The position numbers and the translations under genes were made by a program. A model generated the notes under the pieces. That model did not search any database. It was not told the DNA's origin and worked only from the letters and a program-made list of their open reading frames with translations. A DNA stretch of 64,000 bases from Progne subis subis (taxonomy: Eukaryota > Chordata > Aves > Passeriformes > Hirundinidae), in NCBI GenBank assembly GCA_022316685.1, contig JAKJHU010000046.1:7539001-7603000 (forward strand), read 5' to 3'. Numbering within the stretch: the first letter of the stretch is position 1; each line of letters starts with the position of its first letter. Below, in pieces: positions 42,678 to 55,896 of this stretch.

Positions 42678-44682
42678 ATTACTACAATTAAACACTGACT
42701 CTTTGTAAACAGATGCACATACTTTCATTTATGTTTCAATTCTTCTCACTCAGGAAAGTGGGAATTGCATATGTCATTTGGGTGATTTTTTTCTTTTTGC
42801 ACCTGGTCTAGTTTTAAAAATTAAGAATTAAAATAATCTACTTTTCTTACCTCTTGAAAAGTTTAAAAATGATTATACATTTTCTTACAAAGTGTGCTTC
42901 TCTTCCATGTTCTCTTAGCTTTTTAATTTTTTCTCATACAGCATATGATTTGGCCATTTTTACAAAGTTTGCATGTAATTAATATATATATTTAGCTAAA
43001 TCTAATCTCTTTGCAATACCAAGCTATACATCTAACACAAAGATAAAAGTACCTAATTGTCATTTCCTATGCTCAGTGTGTTTTTTCAGCAGTTCAGTGA
43101 AACCTGTATTGCTAATTAAAAGACATCTCTCAAAATGTTTAAGTAGGTGCAGATCCTGAATATTTTGACTATACCTTTTTACTCACTTTAATTTCTAGGG
43201 CAGTACAGAGCCAATAATTTTTAACTGTTCTAATTCAATTGTTCAGTCAGTATGTTGGGATTAGTTATTGAATGTGGGGGTTACCGAGTCTCATATTTTC
43301 TGTCAAAAGGAAAAAGTAATTAATTTGAGAAGAGGCTCGGTAGAGAGGAAACTGGAAAAGGAAGTAGCTGAGGAGCAGAGAGGAAAATGGCATAGGAGGT
43401 GTGTGTCAGAAGGGGATGGTGGATGTACAAATTTGATAAGTAAATGCAGAGTGGCTGGAAAAAGGAATGGGGAATGGAAAGGGTAGATTTAATTAGCAGC
43501 TGCATTGTGGAAATGAATCTATGTTGACTGAAGAGACAACTGAAAAGGGGCACAAAAATAGAATGACAGGGAAGAGAACTAAGTGCAAGTTTGATGGGCT
43601 AAAAAATAAATTAAATTCATCAGGCTAATGCTCTAAGCTGCCGACAGGAGTAGGTAAATGTTCTGTGCCTCAAATAATCAAGTAAACTATGCAAATCTCG
43701 CTTAACTCTGGATATGGCGTGAGAGGAGCCTAGAGTTACACTAGAAATCTGAGAGCAGACATCAACAACTTAGCATAGGGGAGCAGCAAAGGCAGGGAGC
43801 TGGAACAGATACAGATTATAAAAGCTCAGTTTCCTAAGACTGATTGATCCCACATTGGTCTGCAACTCAAGATTGTGTCAGTGCTGTGAGCAAATATTTG
43901 TTAGCTCTGTAGCACAGTACATTTCCTGCCTAGTGAACAAAGCCTAAGTATCTTATGGGATTTGAAATAAGCAGCATTTCTTTGAAGAAATGAAGTCTTT
44001 ATGCATAAATATAGAAAAATTGAATTAAGGTCAAAATTCAATCCACCACATTCTGGGATTTCTTAAATTTCTTAATTTTGCAATCCCAATAAAGTTCTGA
44101 AGTGGTTTGTTTATAGTAATCCCATATAAATTACTCACAACTGAGTTTCATAAAATCCAGGATTCTGCATTTTTCTCATCTCATTCACTCTTACAAAGCT
44201 TTATAAGATAACGTACAAAACCCCAACAGTATTTGACAAAGCTGCTGTAAATAACACAGACTTAGAGTGAAATGTGAGTATAACTAAAGTGAAAAAGGAA
44301 ATTGAGAATATTTTTAAGGACTTTGTGGTAGTACAGAAGTTGCCAGAGAACTGCACAGACAATAAGTTTTTGATCTGCTTTTGTTTATGACAGTGTGCTG
44401 CTTAATGTGTTAAAATTTTTGCCTGTGTTGTCAGATAGTAAGTTCCGAGTTTCCTCTTACTTTGTGTGCCCCAAACTGAAAACATTTTTGTCACCCTAGT
44501 TTTTCTGAATTTTTTAAAGCCTTTTGATTGTTCATAAGATGAAGTCAGACTTTTTAGCTACTGTACAATATTAGGAGCAGTTTCTGCCTTTCTCACACAT
44601 GTAACATAAGCAAATCCTTTGTTTTTCATTCCCTGTCCTTTGTTTGCATATTTCTAACCTGAAAACAATTGTAACTGACAGT

Positions 44683-44862
44683 TGTCTGGCCATTTGGCTG
44701 GGAGGTGATAACTCCAGAAACCAATCCACAGCCAGACCCACAAATGTATAAAAAGTAAGAAATAAACAGGCAGAGGGGCTCTCGGCCTTGGATCAGCCTT
44801 GGGCTCTCTGCCCTGCAAATCTCTCATCTCCGTGCGATTGCTTTGTGTGTCCCGATCACACA
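44683..44862 (+). mobile_element. Probable short LTR, sense orientation
   Basis: CCAAT (44721-44725), TATAAAAA (44747-44754) and AATAAA (44761-44766) occur in the same order and tight spacing as in the solo LTR at 36216-36464, followed by a C/T-rich U5-like stretch with 'ctctctgccctgcaaatctc'. Boundaries TGTCTGG (44683) and GATCACACA (44862) fit TG...CA termini, but I found no matching target-site duplication. The limits are therefore provisional and the family is unknown. Confidence 0.5.
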
Positions 44863-46003
44863 TTTTAGTCTGGATGGCATTGCATTGTGGAATGTTTTCA
44901 ATTTTTACAATTGTAATGGGCGATTGGATGCATAACAATGTAGTGTTTTGCAACAAAGTAACCACATTCTGTCATTTTAAACAGACAATAGTTCCATTTT
45001 ATCTACAACATGGTCTTGTTTGCAAACTAAATTTTAGCAAGTTCTCTTAAGTCAACAGATAGTGTTTTTTAATATTTTATTTTTCAAACAGTCAGTACTT
45101 CAGCACTGGTCTTTTTCTTTCTCCTTCATAAAACTACTTGGAATAAGTGGACTGCAAGTAGAAAACATGAAGGTATTTTGTTACACTGTGTTATGATATA
45201 GTTGGGTAAGTGCCTAGGATAGTCTTATATTAGCCTGATTATTCCATTTTACTTGATTAATTTACTTGTTACTGTTCAGAATTTAATGTCAATAAACCTG
45301 TAACAAGAGCCAGAGATGAGTTTAAGAGAAACATTCCAGTCTAGTATTTCTGATTAAAAGCACAAGACATGTCCAGTGGTAAAATGAAATGCGAATTTAT
45401 GATTCTGGCTTCTATTACATTCAAAAATTATTCATGCCCAGAATTATTAGAATAAATTCCACTGCATTATTTTGTATCAGTACCGTTCACACGATTTTGC
45501 CTGAAGGTATCAAGTCAATGGGTAATGCTTGTAATACTGTTTTTTCAATCATGGTTTGTTATACTGTCATTTGAAAAAGTAATTTTTTTCTCTCTGATTT
45601 ATCATCTTGTTTGTAGCTGGCTTAGGAACAGATTAGTTTTTATTTTAAGGCAGGCATGCTGATGTGAATATTGCTGCAGAAAATACCAGTTAAACATTAA
45701 AAGTGCATATGGAGATAATATATTGTCAGAGAAACTTTGGGTTATTGCTACTGAAAACTGTTATGATACTGTCAAATGAAAAATGCATGGTGTCTCCAAA
45801 TATTGTGGGATGTTATTATTGAATTTGTTGACATAGTTCACATTTCTAGCACAATTAGTACTTCAGAATTTATGTTCTATAATTATAAATGTGTTTGTGC
45901 TCTTTATAGTCTCATTGATAAACATAGCTTAAATATTTAGTAAAATTCCTAATCACAAGCAAAGCAAAATCACCAATAGCCAGTCTTAAAAACAAAACTC
46001 TTC

Positions 46004-46004
<1 letters not shown>

Positions 46005-46050
<46 letters not shown>
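46005..46050. repeat. Poly(A) run, 46 nt
   Basis: It is an uninterrupted run of 46 A, the same length as the T run at 40805-40850. No poly(A) signal or recognisable retrocopy precedes it. Confidence 0.95.
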
Positions 46051-46052
<2 letters not shown>

Positions 46053-48400
46053 AAAAGACTGGGAAAAGCACAGAAGGAAAAACTCCTGAAAGTTTCTAGT
46101 CATGTTGTACAAGAAAGTACTAGAAGATGGATTGTCAGATGTTAAAACTATCCACAAAGTATAAACAATGTGTGTCGACTATAATTACTGCACAGTTCCT
46201 TGATTCTGTAATATTTTTTTCATCAAGCAGTGTTTCATGTTGAGAGCATTGTCTGGCAGAGTACTGGTAGAATGAGCTGCTGTCCCTCTCGGGCTGGAGA
46301 GCGGTATGAATATCAGGACCATGAAGAAATTTCATTTTTCCATGGTACTTTCTGGCAACGTTCATACTATGCAAGACAATCATTGAGTACAATTATTTGA
46401 AAGCTCTTACATAATGTATTTATGATTGTATGCAATGATTGTGTGCATTTTTATATGGAAACTGCTGTACTTAGCCTTTTTGTATTCCTCTGCTTCCTCC
46501 CCACCCTCTCCACAAAATCATTTTGCTTGCTGTGAAGGTTACTGAACATGGTGACTCATTAGTAGTTTGTCTACCAGATGATCAGCTGGAGATTTCAGAG
46601 AAGTAGCCACTATTTTACAGATCAGTGTTATGTTGCATTCCCATACCTTTCATTGTCGATTGAAGGCACTCAACCTCCTATCTGTCAGTGCACTGCAGGA
46701 ATTTATGGATTTTCCATAAAGCTTTCTCTACAGTCACTTTCCCAAATTCTGGGTCTGTAAGTGCTGTAAAATTGCAAAGCTATTTGTTATGCTGGAGCTC
46801 AGAGCAGATTTATATCTTCCACCAAAGATGTACAACATTCATTCTTGCAAAGTTAACAGTTGCTTAGAGAAGGAAAATTGCTGGCTTCCTGCTCAGTGCT
46901 TGCAGAGCCTGCCTTCCCTCTGGTCATGGCAGGGGATGGGAGAGAGATGCTGACCTCCCTTCCCATCAGAGAGGGGATGGAGCTCGTTGTGGTGCTGAAA
47001 GTAAGACTGCCTGGCACAACATGACAGACTTGAATGGCAGATGGAAATCCTGGTGCGTGGGCTGCACTTGGTTATGGATAGATCAAGGAGATGCACCTTC
47101 ATCTGTTAAAAAAAATGGAATTATTGTCCCTGTGGCTTAACATTGTTATCAATAAATTCTGATATTGATGTCAATAATTTTTAAGCCTTGATGGTGTCTC
47201 TGGGCTCCTCTTAGTAATTTTTACTAAAATCTCTCTCTGTTAACTTATGTATTCCTTTTTGACATACAGCATATAAAACACAGCCCACTCTCCTGCTTAA
47301 GGTGATGCTCAGTGACTCAAGTTCCACATGGTAAGGGTAGAAAACAGCATAGAGCTAGGTATTTAGGGAAGATTTAAAGAAATATGCTTGAGAGGGGCTA
47401 GCTTTCACTCACATTTTTTGTATTATTATAAGTCTTATAATAAATCAATATAAATCAAATAATGATGCTTGTCTTTAGGTTAGTAAACTCAAATATAGAC
47501 AAAACCACGATTATTATATCAGCAAAATGCTTATTTTCATTAAAATCAGTTTCTAGCTAATGTTATGAAGAGTTTTTATGCAGTTTTTATGCATGGTAGG
47601 TTTCCTCAGACCTTGTGGCTTATACTTTTAGAGCTCCTATCTGCACCATTAATCAACGAATTTGGTCTGCAAAAAATCACTCCTGAAAGTGATTGCTTTT
47701 TGATAATGAGGAGGGTGGGAATATCTTTTTGCAAGAAAACAACTTTTAACAGGGTGTAATTGAAACACTCAGTTTGCAACATCCTTTTTCTCCCTTCCTT
47801 GCAGCTGCTCCTTCTGCTGAGTCACTTTCCAGGCACTGCCTACATGTTCCTCTCAGAAACCCACTAACCCACATATCCATCCAGGTGAAACAAAAACAGG
47901 TTAAGATTTTTATTAAACCTGCTACAAGTTTTAAGACCCTTATAAGTTTATCTAGACAATTGCTTGATTGTAGGTGCCCTTGTTTGCTTTTTCACTGGCT
48001 GGTGGTTGAGTAAATATGTTTGGTTCTATAAATTTTGGCTTGAGTAAAATGTTCTGAGTCATTATATTTGATATTTTAGTCTAGGTTTGCATCTACCTGA
48101 AAAAAACCCACCAAATACAATTCAGAAATGTCTGAACTCAAATTCCATTGAAATTTTCTCTTCCCTACTTTCTTCAGTTCTACCTCCCTGTCTAGTTATG
48201 TGTTGGACTCATCCTCCATATGGAGGTGCTGAACTGCAGAAGTTCACCAGCATGGTCAATATGGTAGGAACTGTTAACACATGAGGCCCATGAGGAGGTC
48301 ATATCAAGTCAATCATTCGATAACTTGTCCATCCAGATTTGGTTTTAGACTTTTTCTATCCTGTTACTGACATCCTCCTTTCTGTCCTTGTGCTGTGTTT

Positions 48401-48532
48401 TTTTGTTGTTGTTGTTGTTTGTTTTGGGTTTTTTGTCGTTGTTGTTTTTTGGTTTGGTTTGGGTTTTTTTTGGTTTTTTTTTTTTTTTGTTGTTGTTTTT
48501 TTGTTTTTTTTTTAATTTTTTAAACTTATTTT
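48401..48532. repeat. Long T/G low-complexity tract
   Basis: About 130 bp of TTG units, TTTGGTTTGGG pieces and T runs. The overlapping open frames (48345-48551 minus, 48388-48576 plus) are artefacts of this composition. Confidence 0.92.
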
Positions 48533-49367
48533 TAGAAAATGCAAGTACCATCTACATATTTATGGTTCCAGGATGAACCTAATTGAATTTGATGGGGATC
48601 AAGCATATATACAAGTCAAAGTGTTTATTCTGGGACTCGCAGTAACTTAATTGTCAATAAATAGAATGTCCAATTAGTTGTGCCAGTGGAGTGAATTTGG
48701 ATAATTTTTCATCAATCAGTCTGTTTAATCTGATTACCTCTCTCTGATTGACCTTTCTGGGAGAACATGTAAATGTGAAGCTAAAGCAAACATATGCTCT
48801 ACCTGTCTGCCTTGTCTTCTCTTGGGGTTTCCTGACTCAGTTGCTTTGACAGTGGTCCTTGCTCTTGTCACTTCCAAGGATTCTTAGACATCTGCATTCA
48901 ACACATTCAATGGTTACCTTTGGAATTCAAGTTTTTGTTTGAAAATTGCTTCCCTTGCTAGGGGATGACTTTTTTTTTGGCCTCTGCGTTTTCAAGTTTA
49001 CTTTTTATTGTGAGCTAATGGAGGTCTTCAGGCTCATGCTGCAGTTCAGGCTCCCCAGTGGAGAACGGCATTGAACTTGTATGATTTCCTAAGGCTTGTT
49101 TGATAAGGTTCACCAAAAATCCATGCAGCTCACTGTAGTCAAATGGAAAAACCTTTGGGATGTCTTTTATTTTGCACTGAGATCTTCCTTTTCTTCTCAC
49201 TGGATTTGTGTGCTGTCAGTCACAGGTATCTTTAACTCTCAGAAATAGCAAGAAAATGCAATTATATAGGTATAAAGCACTAGTAGGTGGGTGCCTACAT
49301 ATTTTTATCTTTGCAACATTTGAACAGTTGATGGAAAAAACATCTTTTTTGCTTTCTGGTATCTTTG

Positions 49368-49388
49368 TTCTTTCTTTCTTTCTTTTCT
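49368..49388. repeat. (TTTC)n short microsatellite
   Basis: About four to five TTTC units in the last DNTT intron. Confidence 0.85.
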
Positions 49389-52300
49389 TACCTTTCAGGC
49401 AGGCCTCATTTCTGTTTTTAAAGAATAATTAGAGCAAGCCCCAAAACTTTCTTGCAATTCTGATCATGCAATAAATGAAAATGTGACTACTTCAAGCTTC
49501 CAAAGGTCTTCTTATTTCTTTTTTCCTCAGTTTTTTGTGGATTAGAAGAAGTTCCTTGGGGCTATTTTCATGTGTTACATTTAATATTCATGTATCAAGA
49601 AAAAATTTTATGTACTACAGCTACTTGTTTAAAAATATTTTAACAATGGTTGCTATAGCATTCACAGAAATTTTCCCATAAAAGTGTTGGTTGTTTGCAC
49701 CTCTTCTAACTTCTTGGTTTTATTTCAGTATATGGTTATTTCTACATTTCCACAGATGAGAATTAATTTAATGGTCTACCTATTTATTGTTAGAACCTTG
49801 TACTGAACTTGATAAAATAGGACCACTGAGTATGCAGGAAATGTTGAAACAAAAATACTTCAGTGCATTCTTTTGTGGGTATGTGACTGTACAGACTTCC
49901 TTGATGCAGTGCTCAGACTGCCTTACAAGCTGAATATTTTTGCCTTGGTATGCAGGAGTTTAGGTCAAAATAATCCAAAATACTGGATACATACAAAACA
50001 ATGAAATGTATGCCCATACTGTCAGGTATACATTATAAAAGGCTGACTTAGTAAACACAGCTTCTTCCTTACATTTCTGCAGCACTGGTGTGACCCTTGT
50101 GCCCTGGTGGTGCATCAGCACCTGAGCTGGAGAACTGGCCCAGGGGCAGGGAACAGGGGTAACACTCAGGTCAGGTAAACACACAGAACATTCCCACTGG
50201 CAATCATGTGGAGGATATGATGGATTACTCGTGTTTCTGCCTTCACAATTCTTTCTGTAAGTCCCTTTTGTTAATTATTTTTCCAAGGATACAAATGCTG
50301 TTTGAGTAAATGGAATCAGAGAAGAAGGGAGTGTGACCAGTTTAATAGCTTTGTACTTTTAGTCTGATAAGCCATTGAGGTGTATTCTATCAATTGTGGG
50401 TCTGACGTTATGGTGCACTGCTTCACTCAGTGTCGTGGCCTTTTGTATCTAAAGGAGCTGTTACGAGGAGTGTAAGCAGCATCATCTTTTCATTTTGTCC
50501 CAAATAGTCTTTAATTAAAACTCTTTAATTGACTTGACATAAGGGATGACTTGTGAAGATGTCACTAAAGTGACAAATACATGTGTAAAAATTTAAGGTG
50601 CATTGTGATATCTTCGACCATGGCTGATTAAGCAAGTCCTGTTGCTATCATCATTCATCTACAACAGATTTTACCCATAAATCTTATTTTTAGAATGGAT
50701 TCCGTCAAAGCACAATGAACAATTAAGTTTCAAGTTTGCAAATGACAGTCTGTCCTCTTCTTTTCTCTTGTTTATTTGTCGTTGTCTTGCTTTTGGCCAC
50801 TGAGATAATTTGAGATATAAAGTGATGGGGGTTTAGACTGCTTGGTACGTATCATTCAGTGGACTGGTAGAACTACAAAGTTAGGTGTGATCATATTGTC
50901 ATTATATCTCCACTTTAATAATTTTACAAAGAAAAGGAAATATTAGGGTAATTAAACTGATGTGAATATGTGTCACATGTTAAACAATATAAAAATCAGT
51001 GATAGAAGAAAAAAAATCAATTTAAAATCCAAAAACATCATGTATAAAATTTAGTCATTTTAAAGCACGCGACATAATCGTGGACACAAAGAAAAGGTCA
51101 GAATAAATGTGTATGCTAATGACATTCCAGGTTCTTGTCTAGAAGCAAAGTTGTATCAAAGAGTATTTTGTAAATTGTTAACAAGATACTGTTGGCAATA
51201 ATCTCCGTGTCCTTCCTCCCCTCCCCAATTTATTTCATTTAATAGGAGTCCAGACAGACCTTAGTGTTTATGGTCCTTCAGGGTCTTTTGCAAAAAGAAG
51301 GGATGTGCCTCACACAATATTATAATTTTCAAAAGGATAATGAAATCTGCTCGAGTATGACTGCATTCTTCCTGGATTACCCTTATAAAGCATATGAAAG
51401 TCAGGGCTCTGAAAAAAGTAGGAAAAATGGGATCTGGAATGAAATTACTTGGTCTTTAAGGGCATAATTTGCCTGTGACTTATTCAAGAACAATTGTTCA
51501 AATTGTTCAAATAGTTTATAAAGCAGAGTTATGCCAGTAATCAATTGGGAACACACCTTCTTCTTCAGCTAAGACCAAGGATTATAAGGATTTAAAGAAA
51601 GAAATTAGTCAAATTTTCATCATGTGTCTCAAGTTCAGAAAAGTGCATTTCACATGTACATACAAATCTGGAGTACTTCACTCTGCAGCAGATTCTGCTG
51701 GCTCAGAACCATCAAATCCCAATTCATCAATTATAATGTGTGGTATTGACTTCCATTTCTGGGTACTCCAAACTAATTTTTTAAGTTCATCCTGAGATGG
51801 ATTAAATAGTAATGATATCCTATAGTGACAGGCTAAGACTTATTCATGGTATTACTCAAGTGTAATAGATTATTTATTTTGGTATTGGGCAACACACTGC
51901 GATTGCCAAGCAATTTGGTAATAAACAGTAGGATATCAGTCTGCTTGGAATACAATTAAATGTGTGCCTTTCAAGAAGCCTGTGCTGTGGGCTAATGCTG
52001 ATTTATATAACTAAAACTAGAATTCTGCTTTATTAAGTAATGATTTAATTTTACTGGATTCATTGTATTAAAATGTGATATGAAACCAAGTGACAGCAGA
52101 GGTATAACATACATGAACTTTGGCCATGATAGAACATCATAAGGCTCGGCTAGCTCTGTGCTTTCACTCTCTGCTTCTCTTTCATCAAAAGTATTATTGA
52201 TCATTAATGCCAAAAATGAAAAATAAGAGGTAGAAATTCATAGAAGAAAAGATTTGGATGGCAATTGTTCTATATTAGGTGTAGTTAATAGTCATGTTTA

Positions 52301-52895
52301 CAACCACAAATGTAATATTTACATCCATTGAAATGACAGAATTGATTAAATGGGATAGGAGAGAAACATACCAGAAGCTCTAGAGCATTGTTTTTTTGTA
52401 AATTTGATTGATATTGAAGGGGCATGTTTTGGATCTGCAGAATATTAGTAAGAAGATGAAATAAAATCTCAACTAGGCAAGCAGTTCATTACTTCTCTTG
52501 AGCAAAAAGAAAAAAGCAAGAAAAAATGCAATAATTAAATTTGCACCACTGTATAAGCTCTGCATAGATTGACACAGAAGGAAAATCATAGGTTATCATT
52601 AACATTAATAACACTTACATTGCTAAAGCAGCTGGCAGATATCAGCCAGAGATTCATTTAGAAACATTGCTTGTAGCTACTGAGAATGGTATTCAGCATC
52701 AAATACATTGTATTAGAAATTTTCCCTGTCAAGCAAACGAAATGAGTTTAGCTTGCAGGAAAACATAAAAGTGACAGAACAAAAGAAATGGAATGCAATT
52801 TGGGGTCCCAGAGTTATGAAGGGCTTCTATTAAAGAGTATCTGCAACATCAACATCTGTCTACACTTGTAAGATTTTTTTCTCTTGTTTTAGGCT

Positions 52896-52897
<2 letters not shown>

Positions 52898-52929
<32 letters not shown>
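52898..52929. repeat. Poly(T) run, 32 nt
   Basis: It is an uninterrupted T run in the last DNTT intron. An A-rich interrupted run follows at 52981-52997. Confidence 0.95.
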
Positions 52930-52930
<1 letters not shown>

Positions 52931-53280
52931 TAGTAATGTAGGTGTTATGGGTTGACCTCTTTTTCTTAGTAATTCTAAAAGAAAGAAAAAAAAAAAAGAA
53001 ATGAGAAAAAAATCCTGTCATCCCAGGAGTCACTTGAGGACTGGATATTTTTATTCAATGGGCAGTTGTTGATGCCTTCATTCTGTTCAATTTATATTTT
53101 CTATCATTTTTTTTCTTCTCCTATATATAGGAAAAAAGTTCAGTATTTCTGTTGTTCAGTGTTATTTGTAGGTTTCTTTTATTCTGGAAGCTGACATTTG
53201 AACTTCCTAGGGGAAAAAAAAAAAAAAGGGATATATTTTTCTATGCTTTATAAGCAGTCTTTGCTGTTGCAGAGACAACT

Positions 53281-53589
53281 TCAATCACTCAGCTCTTGGT
53301 TGTGAATCTCTGGTGCCAGAAGTCGTTCAACCTTTAGATCAGCTGATGTAATTCTGGACTCCTGTTCCTGACCCATTGCCATGGGTGAGCTGGATGGCAC
53401 AGCCCTCCTGGAGGCACTGCTTGGCACAGAGGGAGCAGAGCTGCGGGCACACGGGTTGGGGGAGTCAGAGATTCTCCTTGCTCGAAGGAATTTATCAATG
53501 GGTTCTCTAGACAGCATCTCCTCTTTCACAGTAAGGGGTAAATCTAGAAACTCAACTCTGATGTTTTCACCACACTTGAGCTTGATTAT
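53281..53589 (-). other. Unexplained antisense open frame in the last DNTT intron
   Basis: About 102 codons run open on the minus strand from after a stop at 53590-53592 to TGA at 53281-53283. The segment is richer in G+C than its surroundings. The peptide includes VEFLDLPLTVKEEMLSRE, then DKFLRARRISDSPNP, a Ser/Pro/Ala-rich stretch, and ends APEIHNQELSD. The first ATG is at 53515-53517. No good splice acceptor or promoter is visible. I do not recognise the protein. The opposite strand is also open at 53381-53599, so coding on either strand is uncertain. It may be a retrocopy fragment, a lost exon or chance. Confidence 0.2.
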
Positions 53590-54264
53590 TCAGAGCTGAA
53601 CACTGATTTAAACTTCAAATGATCCAGGAACTGCTGAAATATTAACTATTCTTTCTTGCTTCCAGACCCTAAATTAAGAGGTTTTTGCTGTTTTAATATT
53701 CACCCACCTTAGTAGCTTTTTAAATTATTGTTGTACTTTATTGATGAAAGCAATGCATAAGGCTATGTACTTTATTGTATCAACCATCATACGGGGGGTA
53801 GCTTGTGAGTGTCCCTGTGTAAAAATCTCCTGTATTATCAGAGGTGCAGGTAAAAAAATAAAAAATAAAACTGTATTTTTCTGTGTAAAATTCAGAAGGA
53901 GTGTGGGTAAAGAAAAAGCTTGGGTTTTAATTGATGCTTTTAATGCTTGGCTAAGCACAATTAGTGTCACCATCAAATCAGTTTGAATGCACTTATAGAG
54001 AGAACCTTGCTATATTAATTTATAAACATTTATGATTTTATGAAGGAAGTCCTGCTATTAACCCTCATGGAAAGGAAATGTAAGTTGGATTTGAGGGTCT
54101 TGAAAAAGTAAATCAAAACAAAGTTGTAAGCTAGTCACTGAAAGTGGAAACATCAAGCAGCATTAAAATTCTTTTTTAACTTGCTTTTCCATTTCAGGGT
54201 AGGCACACTGATGAAGACAGTGTATTCTATAGAGGATACAATGAGTAGAACTGTCAAAAATTAA

Positions 54265-54432
<168 letters not shown>

Positions 54433-55500
54433 AATTATTTGCCAGTGTACATTCATCAGTTGACTGCAATGGTCTTTCTGCCCGCCTTGCAGTCTGGTTT
54501 AGTTATATATGCATATATAATAAGTGTTTCTATGACAACATAAAATTTAAATAAGTATTAGAAGCCATTTGCACATGCTAATGTTCCCAGAAGATAAGAG
54601 TATAAGTTTTTCATAATATTTTCCAGTCTTTTCTGGTTTTGGAAGTTTCTACATGGGAGTGATAAGACAGTGCTTGTTTTGGGGGGAAAACTTGGAATTG
54701 GTAAGATTTTTGCTTATGATAGGAATTTAACATTTAGTATGAACAATACTTGTTTTTTAAAATAGTCAGCTACAACAATACATGAATAATTCAAAACATT
54801 TGAGCTGAGTCAAAACATTACTGAAACGTATGCTGGTCTTAAACTGAATTTCTTACTTATTTTGCTGAATCCATGTATAAAATTGCTCAGTATATAAGGC
54901 TTAATGACCTAGGCAGTAACTACTTTGCAGTCTCAGCAACTTGAGGCTTCAGTTGTAATATTTTCCCAGGTAGGGCACCATTTTACAAAAACTATAAACA
55001 AGTCAATAATCCAGTGAGAATTAAAATACATTTCACAGGAAGGGATTTTGAAAGGAAAAGTGGAGTAACTCAGTAGCAATCTTTAATTGTGTAGAAAAAT
55101 ACTATAAATTTAGTGTACTGATTTGGACTAAAGAGGATTCAGGTTATGTGGAGTAATGGTCCTCAACTGGGAATTTGAATCCTAACCTGTATGAAAACAA
55201 TAGTTTAGCTGTCAGGCTGGTGACTGCTCTAAGACAAAATGTTTTAATTATCTGTGCTCAATTTAGATCAATGTAAAATTATTTATTAGTAAGTGTGAGT
55301 GCGTTGGAATGGGATTTTACTTGAGCTGTTGGGCTATTGGCAGCTTTAGAGTGGTATTCCCTCTCTTTAGTTGGAAATTCATCTATGATGTGAGAGGCTT
55401 TCTGATAAGAGCCCTACAAGATATTTTGGTTTCAAAAGATGTCCAGGTAGCTCTTGTGATTGTAATGACAATGAAGGATTTGTAATACATTTACCCTTTA
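54433..55500 (+). other. DNTT: DNTT 3' UTR, extent uncertain
   Basis: The sequence after the TAA stop is AT-rich and has no canonical AATAAA for about 1 kb. The first candidates are at 55500, 55564 and 55891. A non-canonical signal nearer the stop is possible, so the true 3' end cannot be fixed from sequence alone. Confidence 0.45.
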
Positions 55501-55505
55501 ATAAA
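55500..55505 (+). promoter_or_regulatory. Candidate poly(A) signal AATAAA
   Basis: This is the first canonical AATAAA after the DNTT stop codon, 1,068 nt downstream. The following 40 nt are only weakly GT-rich, so support is limited. Confidence 0.35.
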
Positions 55506-55563
55506 CAGGGACATCCAGTGCTTTAGGAAATTAAGCTATTTAGTGATCTATTAGTTATTTCAG

Positions 55564-55569
55564 AATAAA
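55564..55569 (+). promoter_or_regulatory. Candidate poly(A) signal AATAAA
   Basis: This is the second canonical hexamer downstream of DNTT, 64 nt after the first. A GGTGATT stretch follows directly and GGATTGGTC about 20 nt later, a slightly better downstream context. Confidence 0.35.
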
Positions 55570-55890
55570 GGTGATTAAGAACACCAGGATTGGTCAAATA
55601 ATTTTCTTCTTTATAAATCTGGATTTTTTTCCTCTGTTGAGGCTGACTACACCTCTTGACATGACAAGGAAAGAATGGCAATGCTGTGCAGAACAGTTAT
55701 TACTGACACTAATAGCTTCCCATATTCAAACAGTATTTCTATTACTGTAAAAGAGAATGCTTCATTTGTTACTCATTACTTTCAACTGGGGAATAGACTT
55801 TTAGAGGGCTGCATTGTAAACTATTCCAAAACCTCAGTCAGTGTTGTAGAAAAATGTGTTGATGGCAGGAATTTACTTCTTGCCTGTGTC

Positions 55891-55896
55891 AATAAA
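55891..55896 (+). promoter_or_regulatory. Candidate poly(A) signal AATAAA
   Basis: This is the third hexamer, about 1.46 kb past the stop. A T/G-rich stretch, TTTATGTGCAGTTTTG, follows about 10 nt later and would serve as a downstream element. The use of any of these three is inference. Confidence 0.3.

Noticed and set aside
48345..48576. Open frames on both strands rich in Lys/Asn or Phe/Leu
   Set aside because: They are produced by the T/G low-complexity tract.
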